From the NCBI GenBank assembly GCA_964434165.1, contig CAYSUS010000008.1:1-64000 (forward strand): a stretch of 64,000 bases of DNA. The letters are read 5' to 3'. The position numbers and the translations under genes were made by a program. The stretch is from CAYSUS01 sp964434165 (lineage in GTDB: Bacteria; Planctomycetota; Planctomycetia; Pirellulales; Thermoguttaceae). The notes beneath the pieces were generated by a model. That model was not told where the DNA came from and made no database searches. It was given only the letters and a program-made list of their open reading frames with translations. Below, one piece after another: positions 25,055 to 32,844 of this stretch; position 1 is the stretch's first letter, and every line of letters starts with the position of its first letter.

Positions 25055-26236
25055 TCAGTCCCGCGCGTTTTCGGAGGCCGTCTTTCGCTGGATCAGCCCC
25101 ACGCCGCGCACGCCCTTGTCGCAACGCGCGATCAGGCCGACTGCGGGCGAACCGTCGCCGCCCACGCGCTCCTCGTCTCCGTCTCCGTCGCCGCGGCCTC
25201 CGACCCAGCGGCCCAGGTAGCGGTCGTCCGGATCGAGGTGGTCGCCCACCCGGCGCATGAACACCAGGCGGAATCCGTCCACGCACTCGCCCGCTGTGGC
25301 GACTATGCCGCCGACCGCGTAGCCCGGCCTGGCCTCGACGCGGATCGGCAGCAGCCCGGGCGTTCCCAGCGGGTTGCTCGCGCGGAAGCGTCCTTGCGGA
25401 GTCTCGAAGATGGGCCGGATCGATCCCACGGCCATTTGCCGCGCGTTCTGCGACAGCGTGGCTTCGACGCCGACCAGCACGGTGTCCTTCCCGCGCGCGT
25501 CGCGGCGATTGGCCGGACCGCTTCCCACCAGCGGCCCCAGCGCGAGCTCGTCGAGGCCCAGCGGGATGAGAGACTGCTCGGGCATCAAACGAATGGCGAG
25601 GTCCCTCAGCTCGATCGTGCAGTTCTGGACTGCCAGCCCGAAGCGGACCTCGTGAAGCGCGCCAGGCGCCGCGGGAATCGTCCGGTGCCAGGCCTCCTGG
25701 CCGTCGTAGTGAAACGCGATCACCCGATCGCGCAGCGTCGCCCCGATCTCGCACCAGCGGTCGGGGTCGTCGACCTTGGGGCCGGGGCGCTGGCGCACGA
25801 CCTCGCGGGCCTGGAGGTCGTCATACACCATCGTGCCGCCGTTGAACCAATGCCCTCGCGAAAGCTCGAACGTGTGGCCGTCGATCTGGACCCAGATCCA
25901 GTGATGCCATTTCGCCTTGACCTGCACGCGGTAGTCGAAGCCGGTTACGCGGTAGGCGTCGAGCGTCGCCGGCTTGATCGCGCTTGTTTCGAGCTCCCCG
26001 CGGAGGACGTCGCCACGGACGGTCCACGACTCGGGATCCAGCGCGAACAGCTCGACCACGGTCTCGGGGGCGAGCGACGCGGCCGGCCGGTCGTCGCTGG
26101 GGCTTGCAGCCTCCTCCGCCGGCGCGTGCCCGAGCGGGACAAGAAGCAGCCCCGCCAGCAGCGAGGCCGCACGGGCCAGGCGCCGCTGGAGAAGGAGATC
26201 TCCGAACGTTTCGCGCTCGCGCGGCCGGGCGTGCAT
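25055..26236 (-). CDS. secreted protein with C-terminal lectin-like domain
   Basis: Exported protein of 393 residues from the ATG at 26236; the frame extends further upstream but without coding character. A signal-like hydrophobic stretch lies at about 18-36 (RAASLLAGLLLVPLGHAPA). Residues about 50-215 resemble a concanavalin-like beta-sandwich seen in planctomycete secreted proteins (VKAKWHHWIWVQIDGHTFEL). Residues about 290-390 form a Gly/Asp-rich domain with the order GGIVATAGECVDGF, LGRWVGGRGDGDGDEERVGG, DGSPAVGLIARCDKGVRGVG, which is reminiscent of jacalin-type lectin folds. A carbohydrate-binding role is an inference. Confidence 0.7.
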   Translation of the reverse strand: MHARPRERETFGDLLLQRRLARAASLLAGLLLVPLGHAPAEEAASPSDDRPAASLAPETVVELFALDPESWTVRGDVLRGELETSAIKPATLDAYRVTGFDYRVQVKAKWHHWIWVQIDGHTFELSRGHWFNGGTMVYDDLQAREVVRQRPGPKVDDPDRWCEIGATLRDRVIAFHYDGQEAWHRTIPAAPGALHEVRFGLAVQNCTIELRDLAIRLMPEQSLIPLGLDELALGPLVGSGPANRRDARGKDTVLVGVEATLSQNARQMAVGSIRPIFETPQGRFRASNPLGTPGLLPIRVEARPGYAVGGIVATAGECVDGFRLVFMRRVGDHLDPDDRYLGRWVGGRGDGDGDEERVGGDGSPAVGLIARCDKGVRGVGLIQRKTASENARD

Positions 26237-26409
26237 GCCGAAGGTCTCCGTCGAGCGATCTACCGGGGTGGTCCCAGTATACCCCGTTAGTGAGGCTGCC
26301 GCGACGCAACACTGGGTGCAGGCGCCGCGGCGCCGCGACAGCACCGGTTGACATCCATCCCCGATGTGAGGTGTACTGGTTGGCTTGCCCCGATGGAGGA
26401 CCGCTGGCC

Positions 26410-26961
26410 ATGCGCATTCTGCTCGCTTTTCGCATCTTTTTTCTGACCCTGTTTCGCGGCTCGATCGCCGCCAGGGTGCGGAAGATCCTCAGTCAGCCTG
26501 CCGAAGCCCTGCCCCCGACCGACCAGCCCGAGGCAAGAGCCAAGGCCAGGCCCAAAGTGGCGGCCAAACCGAAGCCGCCGCCGCGGAGCGAGGCCGTGAC
26601 CCTGCTGGCAACCTTGCAGCGGGAGGCCCGGTTCGTGGACTTCCTCATGGAGCCGCTCGAAGGCTACCCCGATGCCCAGATCGGGGCCGTGGCACGCGAC
26701 GTGCATCGCGACTGTGCCAAGACCGTGGCCCGGCTGTTCGAGATCGTGCCGGTGGTCGAGGGAGAGGAGGGGAGCGAGATCGAGGTGCCGGCCGGGTTCG
26801 ACGCGGGGCGTTTCCGGCTGACCGGTAGTGTGACCGGCGAGCCGCCGTTTCGCGGCCAGCTCGCCCATCACGGCTGGCAGGCCACCCGCTGCGAGCTGCC
26901 GGCCTGGTCGGGCAGCGAAGCCGCGGCCAAGGTCGTCGCCCCGGCGGAAGTGGAGTTGTAG
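26410..26961 (+). CDS. DUF2760 domain protein
   Basis: Protein of 183 residues beginning MRILLAFRIFFLTLF, a short hydrophobic N-terminus typical of this family, followed by an Ala/Lys/Pro-rich linker (about 35-62) and a compact domain at about 65-180 with LATLQREARFVDFLMEPL and PFRGQLAHHGWQA. DUF2760 genes regularly stand directly before Hsp70-family genes, as here, which suggests a helper or client-selection partner of that chaperone. The function is unproven. The pair is separated by 72 bases containing a strong palindrome. Confidence 0.88.
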   Translation: MRILLAFRIFFLTLFRGSIAARVRKILSQPAEALPPTDQPEARAKARPKVAAKPKPPPRSEAVTLLATLQREARFVDFLMEPLEGYPDAQIGAVARDVHRDCAKTVARLFEIVPVVEGEEGSEIEVPAGFDAGRFRLTGSVTGEPPFRGQLAHHGWQATRCELPAWSGSEAAAKVVAPAEVEL

Positions 26962-26968
26962 TAGAAAG

Positions 26969-27003
26969 CAGACTCCCGAAGTCTTCGAGACTTCGGAAGT
27001 CTG
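26969..27003. repeat. palindrome AGACTTCGGAAGTCT family, copy 1
   Basis: AGACTCCCGAAGTCT (26970-26984), TCG loop, AGACTTCGGAAGTCT (26988-27002), with a further C-G pair outside: 16-pair arms with one mismatch. A second copy lies at 48466-48498. The stem could end transcription of the DUF2760 gene or reduce expression of the following Hsp70 gene; no T-run is present. Confidence 0.7.
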
Positions 27004-27033
27004 TCGCCCCCGCGACCCGCGTGCCAGTTTAAT

Positions 27034-28836
27034 ATGACTGCCCAGTACTGTATCGGAATCGACCTGGGGACGACCAACAGCCTGATCGCCTGCGCGGCGC
27101 TGGATCGGGAGGAGGCGCCCATCGAGATCCTGGCCGTCGCGCAACTGGTCGACGCGGGCACGGTCGAGTCCCGCGATTCGCTCTCGTCGTTTCTGTACCT
27201 GGCCAGCGAGCACGAGACCGGCGGCGGGGCGTTGAGTCTGCCCTGGGCCACGGATCGCGAGTTCGCGGTGGGCGAGTACGCCCGGCGCCAGGCGGCCCAG
27301 GTGCCGGACCGCACGGTGGGCGCGGCCAAGAGCTGGCTCTGCCACAGCCGCGTGGACCGGCACCAGCCGATCCTGCCCTGGGGCGCGCCGGACGAGGTGC
27401 CCAAGGTCTCGCCGATCACCGCCTCGCAGCGCTACCTGGAGCACCTGGCCGCGGCCTGGGAAGCGTCGTTTCCCGATGCCCCGATCGCGGACCAGCGCGT
27501 TGTGCTCACGGTGCCGGCCTCGTTCGACGCCAGCGCCCGGGATCTGACGCGCGAGGCCGCGCTGGCCGCGGGGCTTCCGGAAGACCTGGTGCTTCTGGAG
27601 GAACCCCAGGCCGCGGTCTATTCGTGGCTGGCCGATCGCGGCGAGAAATGGCGCCGCGCGCTGAGTCTGGGCGATCGGCTTCTCGTCTGTGATGTGGGCG
27701 GAGGCACGACCGACCTGACGCTCGTCGCCGTAGCTGAGGAGAACGGTGAGCTCTACCTGGAGCGGATGGCGGTCGGCAACCACCTGCTCGTCGGCGGCGA
27801 CAACATGGACCTCGCGCTGGCGCACATGGTGGCCGGGCTGTTCGGGGAAAAGGGCGTGAAGCTCGATCCCTGGCAGTCGGTCGCCCTGTGGCATTCCTGC
27901 CGCACGGCCAAGGAGGTGCTGCTCGCGCCGGAGGGCCCCGAGAAGCACCCCATCGCCGTGCTCGGACGAGGGAGCAAACTCATCGGCGGCACGGTCTCGG
28001 TGGACGTGGATCGGGCCAAGGCGGCTGATCTGCTGCTCGAGGGGTTCTTCCCCTCCTGCGCCATCGACGACCGGCCGGCGCGGCGCCGTGCGTCGGGCTT
28101 CCAGGAGATCGGGCTCCCCTTCGAGTCCGACGCCGCCATCACCCGGCACCTGGCCGCGTTCCTCGCAGCGCACGGCGGCGCGTCGGGGCCGGTGCGGCCC
28201 ACGCACGTGCTGTTCAATGGCGGGGTTTTCAAGTCCGACGCCTTGCGGAGCCGGCTTCTCGAAGTGCTCGGCGCATGGTTCGACCCTGAAGCCGCGCCTA
28301 AGGTGCTCGAAGGTACGCACGAGTTGGACTTTGCGGTCGCCCGGGGCGCCGCCTATTACGGCTGGTCCAAGGAGTGCGGGGGCATTCGCATCCGCGGCGG
28401 CACGCCCCGCGCGTACTACGTGGGGATCGAGACGGCGGGCCTGGCCGTGCCGGGCGCGCCGCGCCCCTTGCGGGCGCTGTGCGTGGCCCCGATGGGCATG
28501 GAGGAGGGGACCGAGACCGACGTCCCCCACGGCGAGATCGGCCTGGTGGTGGGCGAGCCGGCCCAGTTCCGCTTCTTCAGCTCGGCGGTGCGCAAGGACG
28601 ACCGGCCGGGCACGGTGCTCCCCTCCTGGACGCCCGAAGAGCTGGTGGAGACCGCCCCCCTGGAGACCGTCCTCGCCCGGGATGAAGCCATCGATGAGCC
28701 CTACGTGCCCGTGCAGTTCCAAACGCGGATCACGGAGCTGGGCATGATGGAGCTGTGGTGCGTGAGCACGAAGACCGATCGGCGGTGGAAGCTGGAATTC
28801 AGTGTCCGCGAGGAAGCCGAAGACGACGGGGACTGA
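27034..28836 (+). CDS. Hsp70 family protein (DnaK-like)
   Basis: Actin-fold ATPase of 600 residues. The phosphate-1 loop is GIDLGTTNS at 8-16, phosphate-2 is CDVGGGTTDLTLV near 219, and LLEEPQAAVYSW near 188 matches the Hsp70 EPxAA connector. The C-terminal third lacks a recognisable standard substrate-binding domain and lid, which sets it apart from housekeeping DnaK; the late segment (LRALCVAPMGMEEGTE) is typical of the non-canonical Hsp70s that pair with DUF2760. It is likely a specialised cytosolic chaperone. No DnaJ or GrpE gene is nearby. Confidence 0.9.
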   Translation: MTAQYCIGIDLGTTNSLIACAALDREEAPIEILAVAQLVDAGTVESRDSLSSFLYLASEHETGGGALSLPWATDREFAVGEYARRQAAQVPDRTVGAAKSWLCHSRVDRHQPILPWGAPDEVPKVSPITASQRYLEHLAAAWEASFPDAPIADQRVVLTVPASFDASARDLTREAALAAGLPEDLVLLEEPQAAVYSWLADRGEKWRRALSLGDRLLVCDVGGGTTDLTLVAVAEENGELYLERMAVGNHLLVGGDNMDLALAHMVAGLFGEKGVKLDPWQSVALWHSCRTAKEVLLAPEGPEKHPIAVLGRGSKLIGGTVSVDVDRAKAADLLLEGFFPSCAIDDRPARRRASGFQEIGLPFESDAAITRHLAAFLAAHGGASGPVRPTHVLFNGGVFKSDALRSRLLEVLGAWFDPEAAPKVLEGTHELDFAVARGAAYYGWSKECGGIRIRGGTPRAYYVGIETAGLAVPGAPRPLRALCVAPMGMEEGTETDVPHGEIGLVVGEPAQFRFFSSAVRKDDRPGTVLPSWTPEELVETAPLETVLARDEAIDEPYVPVQFQTRITELGMMELWCVSTKTDRRWKLEFSVREEAEDDGD

Positions 28837-28869
28837 CGACGCGTTCGGAAGGAAATCGGAGACCCGCCC

Positions 28870-29484
28870 ATGAACGCCCTCCTGGTGATCGACGTCCAGA
28901 ACGACTTCTGCCCCGGCGGGGCCCTGGCCGTGCCCGAGGGTGACGCGGTCGTGCCGGTTATCAACCGGCTTATGCCGCGGTTCGATCTTGTCGTGGCCAC
29001 GCAGGACTGGCATCCGTCCGATCACGGCTCGTTCGCGGCCAACCATCCGGGCCGCGGGCCGGGCGAGGTGATCGAGCTGGACGGGCTGGAGCAGATCCTC
29101 TGGCCCGTCCACTGCGTGCAAGACACGCCCGGCGCGGAGTTCCACCCGGAGCTGAGCCTCCAGGCCGTCGAGCGGGTCTTCCGCAAGGGGACCGATCCGC
29201 GGATCGACTCCTATAGCGGCTTGTTCGACAACGGCCACCGCAAGGCCACGGGGCTCGGTGACTTTCTCAAGCAGCGCGGCGCGACGCACGTCTTCCTGGG
29301 CGGACTGGCCGCCGACTACTGCGTCAAGTTCACGGCCCTGGATGCCGTCGAGCTGGGCTTGGCGGCCACGCTCATCGAGGACGCCACGCGCGGGGTGAAC
29401 CTCAAGCCCGGCGACGTGGACCGGGCGATCGACGAGCTGCGGTCCGCGGGGGTGAAGGTGGTGTCGAGTGAATCGCTGGATTGA
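28870..29484 (+). CDS. pncA: nicotinamidase/pyrazinamidase
   Basis: Cysteine hydrolase of the isochorismatase fold, 204 residues, converting nicotinamide to nicotinate and ammonia in NAD salvage. The catalytic triad is visible as Asp8 (LLVIDVQNDF), Lys106 (FRKGTD) and Cys151 (AADYCV), and the metal ligands as Asp46, His48 and His52 in TQDWHPSDH. The length is that of bacterial PncA. It is followed after 18 bases by kptA, whose reaction releases nicotinamide from NAD, and then by an ADP-ribosylglycohydrolase, so the three probably handle products of one NAD-consuming process. Confidence 0.95.
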   Translation: MNALLVIDVQNDFCPGGALAVPEGDAVVPVINRLMPRFDLVVATQDWHPSDHGSFAANHPGRGPGEVIELDGLEQILWPVHCVQDTPGAEFHPELSLQAVERVFRKGTDPRIDSYSGLFDNGHRKATGLGDFLKQRGATHVFLGGLAADYCVKFTALDAVELGLAATLIEDATRGVNLKPGDVDRAIDELRSAGVKVVSSESLD

Positions 29485-29502
29485 GAACCACCCCATCCGA
29501 CC

Positions 29503-30078
29503 ATGAAGTCCGACCTCGTCCCCATCAGCAAGTTCCTCAGCCTCGTGCTGCGTCACACGCCGGAGGCGATCGGCATTGCGCTGGACGCCGAGGGCTACGT
29601 GGCCGTGGACGAGCTTCTGGCGGCCGCCGCGCGCCACGGCCGGCGGATCTCGCGCGAGCAGCTCGACGAGGTCGTGGCCTCCAACGACAAGAAGCGCTTC
29701 GCGCTCAGCGCGGACGGACGGTGGATCCGGGCCAGCCAGGGGCACTCGGTCGAAGTGGAACTGGGTCTTGCCGCGATCGAGCCGCCCGAGCTGCTCTTCC
29801 ACGGCACTGTGGAGCGCTTCCTCCCGTCGATCCGCGAGCAGGGCCTGGTCAAGGGACGCCGGCAGCACGTGCATCTATCGGCCGACCGCGCGACCGCGGA
29901 GCGGGTCGGCCGGCGTCGCGGTCGCCCCGTGGTCCTTTTGATCGAGGCCCGGCGCATGCACGCCGACGGCCACGCGTTCTTCCTCTCGGCCAACGGCGTA
30001 TGGCTTACCGACGCCGTACCGCCCGAGCATCTCCGATTCTGCCAACGCGACGGCGTACGCTCCGATCCCTCCGTTTAG
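29503..30078 (+). CDS. kptA: RNA 2'-phosphotransferase KptA/Tpt1
   Basis: Enzyme of 191 residues that moves an RNA internal 2'-phosphate to NAD+, giving ADP-ribose 1'',2''-cyclic phosphate and nicotinamide. An N-terminal winged-helix lobe (SKFLSLVLRHTPEAIGI) is followed by the ADP-ribosyltransferase-like lobe (LLFHGT near 98, QHVHLSAD near 121). The tetrad known in Tpt1 proteins is present as Arg17, His18, Arg65 (NDKKRF) and Arg119 or Arg120. Most bacteria lack the yeast-type tRNA splicing that makes 2'-phosphates, so the natural substrate is unknown; family members can also ADP-ribosylate 5'-phosphorylated nucleic acid ends. It sits between pncA and an ADP-ribosylglycohydrolase gene. Confidence 0.95.
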   Translation: MKSDLVPISKFLSLVLRHTPEAIGIALDAEGYVAVDELLAAAARHGRRISREQLDEVVASNDKKRFALSADGRWIRASQGHSVEVELGLAAIEPPELLFHGTVERFLPSIREQGLVKGRRQHVHLSADRATAERVGRRRGRPVVLLIEARRMHADGHAFFLSANGVWLTDAVPPEHLRFCQRDGVRSDPSV

Positions 30079-30157
30079 CTGGCGAGCTTGCTCGCCGATT
30101 GCACGGGAAGAGCCGTGTGCTTGCTGGCGATCCTCCCTGAGGACAGAATGGTCCTTC

Positions 30158-31222
30158 ATGCAGGAGCGACTGGCGGGCATCGTGCTGGGCACTGCGGTCG
30201 GCGACGCCCTGGGGCTGCCGGCCGAAGGCCTCTCCCCGGCGCGGCGGCGACGTCTCTGGCCCGGGCCGTGGCGCTATCGGTTCCTCTTCGGCCGCGGCAT
30301 GACCAGCGACGACACGGAGCATACGTTCTTCGTGGTCCAGTCGCTGCTGTCGGGCTTCGACGACGCGGGCGCCTTCCAGCGCCGCCTCGCCTGGAAGCTG
30401 CGTTGGTGGCTGCTCGGGCTGCCGGCCGGGGTCGGGCTGGCCTCGCTTCGGGCGTGCCTGAAGCTGTGGATCGGCTTTCCGCCCTCTCGCGCCGGCGTGT
30501 TCTCCGCAGGCAACGGCCCGGCCATGCGGAGCGCGATTCTCGGGGGGTACTTCTGCGAGGACACGGCGAGCGAGCAACTCGAGAGCTTCGTACGGGCCTC
30601 GACCCGCCTGACGCACACCGACCCCAAAGCGCTCACCGCGGCCCTGGCCGTCGCCCGGGTGGCCGCCTGGGCCGTGCGCCACAAGCCCTCCCGGCCGCCC
30701 GAGGTCGATCGGCTCGCCGGGATGCTCGTCTCGATCGCCCCGGACGACCTGAAGTGGGGCGAGCTGGTCGAGAAGCTCCGCTTCGCCTATGGCAGGAAGA
30801 CCCCCGTCACGACGCTGGCTTCTTCGCTCGGCCTTGAGCGGGGCGTGACCGGCTACGCCTACCACACGGTGCCGGTGTGCGTGTATGCATGGCTGTTGCA
30901 CTACGGCGACTTCCGGGCCACCGTCGAGGCCGTGCTCGAGTGCGGCGGCGACGCCGACACCACGGGCGCGATCGCTGGGGCCTTGGCCGGGGCCACGGTG
31001 GGCCTGCGCGGCATTCCCGGCCCCTGGCAGATCGGCATCGCCGAGTGGCCCCGCAGCGCCAAGGTCCTCAGCGAGGCCGGCTACCGCCTGGCCTTTCAGA
31101 AGCGCGAGGGCCGCCCCTTGGGCCCGGTCCGGTACTTCTGGCCGGGCGTCCTGTTGCGGAACGTGCTGTTCCTGGCGATGGTGCTGTTCCACGGTCTCCG
31201 ACGGCTGCTGCCGCCGTACTGA
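30158..31222 (+). CDS. ADP-ribosylglycohydrolase family protein
   Basis: ADP-ribosylhydrolase (DraG/ARH fold), 354 residues. Metal-binding motifs are intact: TSDDTEHT at 49-56 and GGDADTTG at 263-270, plus the GNGPAMR segment near 119 that is typical of the active site. These enzymes remove ADP-ribose from proteins, nucleic acids or small molecules with the help of two Mg2+ ions. The last 30 residues (LLRNVLFLAMVLFHGLRRLL) are hydrophobic and may tether it to the membrane, which is unusual. It starts 79 bases after kptA. An attractive but unproven role is clearing ADP-ribosylated ends or ADP-ribose phosphates made by KptA. Confidence 0.9.
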   Translation: MQERLAGIVLGTAVGDALGLPAEGLSPARRRRLWPGPWRYRFLFGRGMTSDDTEHTFFVVQSLLSGFDDAGAFQRRLAWKLRWWLLGLPAGVGLASLRACLKLWIGFPPSRAGVFSAGNGPAMRSAILGGYFCEDTASEQLESFVRASTRLTHTDPKALTAALAVARVAAWAVRHKPSRPPEVDRLAGMLVSIAPDDLKWGELVEKLRFAYGRKTPVTTLASSLGLERGVTGYAYHTVPVCVYAWLLHYGDFRATVEAVLECGGDADTTGAIAGALAGATVGLRGIPGPWQIGIAEWPRSAKVLSEAGYRLAFQKREGRPLGPVRYFWPGVLLRNVLFLAMVLFHGLRRLLPPY

Positions 31223-31366
31223 GGAGGCGGGGAAGCTCTGGCTGTCTTGTCGCGCCGGCGCGTCGCGAAGCAGAATGGAGCCGCCGGGCGGGCAAGGCAA
31301 GACCGCTTCGAAGCGTGTGAGGTGGCATTCTTGGCGGATACGAACTGCACGACTGATTGGAGTGTT

Positions 31367-31583
31367 ATGGAGGGCATGGTGGCGGCGCTTTCGCCCGAGG
31401 AGAAGCTGCGCCTCATCGAGCACGTGGCCCGTTCGATGCGGCCGGGTTCGACGCCTTCCTCGCAATCGTAGCGCAGCTCCAATCTCGGAGTGTTGCGTCG
31501 CGAGTTCGCGGCCCTCCCGGTACAAAACCCGGACGACGGTTTCTCGGCCCGGCAGCATGATGCCGCGTTGTACGGAGGTCAGC
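31367..31583 (+). pseudogene. decayed antitoxin gene of a VapBC-like pair
   Basis: Two pieces in different frames make one antitoxin-like protein. The first, MVAALSPEEKLRLIEHVARS from 31376, stops after 34 codons at 31471; the second, from about 31490, reads LRREFAALPVQNPDDGFSAR and then QHDAALYGG up to the toxin start. Intact antitoxins of this kind have both parts in one frame, ending in the NPDDGFSxRDHDxxLYG tail. A frameshift near 31440-31490 has broken it. The family assignment rests on these motifs. Confidence 0.55.
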
Positions 31584-31584
31584 C

Positions 31585-31779
31585 GTGGTCTTCGTGGACA
31601 CGGGGGCCTGGTTCGCGGCTTTCGTACCGAAAGACCCGGAGCACGCGGCCGTCGGCGAGGTGGATCGTGAACGGCCAAAACGGCGGCGTCGCCAGTATGT
31701 TGCGGAGCTGTTCGACGGTCACGTGAAGGCCCCCTATCGAGCTTCACGATCCATCGTGCGGCGCGCCCATTGCGCATGA
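31585..31779 (+). pseudogene. truncated PIN-domain (VapC-like) toxin gene
   Basis: A GTG start overlapping the antitoxin end leads into MVFVDTGAWFAAFVPKDPEHA, the first strand of a PIN ribonuclease with its catalytic Asp. After about 24 residues the sequence becomes Arg-rich and unlike any PIN domain, ending at 31779 after 64 codons where about 130-140 are expected. The remaining acidic residues of the active site are missing. With the broken antitoxin in front, this is a dead toxin-antitoxin module. The rest of the 650-base gap 31223-31871 shows no other gene. Confidence 0.55.
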
Positions 31780-31871
31780 CTCCCGGCTCGTACGCAGGCT
31801 GCCAAACCGAGATCGCGAGGGCTCTCGAGTCAGTCGCCTCCCTCGGCGCCCTCCGTGTCTCCGTGGTACCT

Positions 31872-32666
31872 CTACCCCTCACGCGCCCACGCGCTTAGTG
31901 CGATCCCGCCCAAAGTCAGGTGCGGAACGTGCACGGCTTCGGGCCCCAGCAGGCCGGCCACGGCTGGGCCGGCGCCGCCGGTAAGAAAGACCTGCGCCCT
32001 GCCCCCGGCCTCATCGCCGAGGCGCGCCACCAGCTCGCGCACGGCACCCACCGCCCCCCAGAACAGCCCGGACCGCATCGCCGCTTCGGTGTCGGCGCCC
32101 AAGGCGTCCGGCGGCGAGGTGAGCTCGCCCGCGTCGATTTGCGGCAACAGGTCGGTGAGCTCGTGCAACGCCCAGGCGGCCATCGTAATCCCGGGCAGGA
32201 TCGCCCCACCGCGAAAGGCCCCGTCGCGCCCGACCAGATCGACGGTCACGGCCGTGCCCACGTCGACGATCACGGCGGGCCGGTCCGGGTCGCGCATGGC
32301 GTTGGCGGCTACGGCGTCGAGCAGGCGGTCCACGCCGACCATGTCCGGGCGCGGCACCTCCACACGCAAGGGCAGGTCGCCGGCCGCCAGGAGCACGATC
32401 TCGGCATTCGTGCGGTCGCGGAGCCAGTCGATCAGGCGCGTGGCCGACGGCCGGTTGACGCTGCCGATCCACCAGGCCGCCTCGGGCCCGCCGAGGCGGT
32501 CCAGCCAGCCCTCCAGCCCGACCGGATCGATGGGACTGCCCGACAGGTGGAAGCTCTCCGCTGGGGTCGGAATCGCCCCCTCGCGGGGCGCGGGGAACGA
32601 CCCCAGCTTGACGCGGTGGTTGCCCACGTCCACAGCGATCAGCGGCGGAGGAGGATCTCGACTCAC
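31872..32666 (-). CDS. coaX: type III pantothenate kinase
   Basis: First enzyme of coenzyme A synthesis (pantothenate to 4'-phosphopantothenate), of the ASKHA fold. Motifs are IAVDVGNHRVKLG at the N-terminus (phosphate-1), the GVDRLLDAVAANAM segment with the catalytic Asp region, VIVDVGTAVTVDLV (phosphate-2) and FLTGGAGPAVAGLL (adenosine). Length from the GTG at 32666 is 264 residues, close to the family norm of about 255-260. The frame continues to a TTG at 32762, which would add an Ala/Pro-rich 32 residues; neither start has a clear ribosome site. It is divergent from the ankyrin/TPR gene. Confidence 0.9.
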   Translation of the reverse strand: MSRDPPPPLIAVDVGNHRVKLGSFPAPREGAIPTPAESFHLSGSPIDPVGLEGWLDRLGGPEAAWWIGSVNRPSATRLIDWLRDRTNAEIVLLAAGDLPLRVEVPRPDMVGVDRLLDAVAANAMRDPDRPAVIVDVGTAVTVDLVGRDGAFRGGAILPGITMAAWALHELTDLLPQIDAGELTSPPDALGADTEAAMRSGLFWGAVGAVRELVARLGDEAGGRAQVFLTGGAGPAVAGLLGPEAVHVPHLTLGGIALSAWAREG

Positions 32667-32844
32667 GGGAGGCGCGGCACATGGAACCGAAGGCGACGCA
32701 ACCAATCCGCCCTCGCCACGCGCCGGCCGCGACGCCGCCGCTTGCGAGGCGGCCTCCGTCAATGCTAGAACAAGGCGAATCGCTCCGCAAGCCGCGCCCT
32801 ACGCCTTGCGCGCCACGACGGCCGCGCTTCGCACGAGGAACCCC

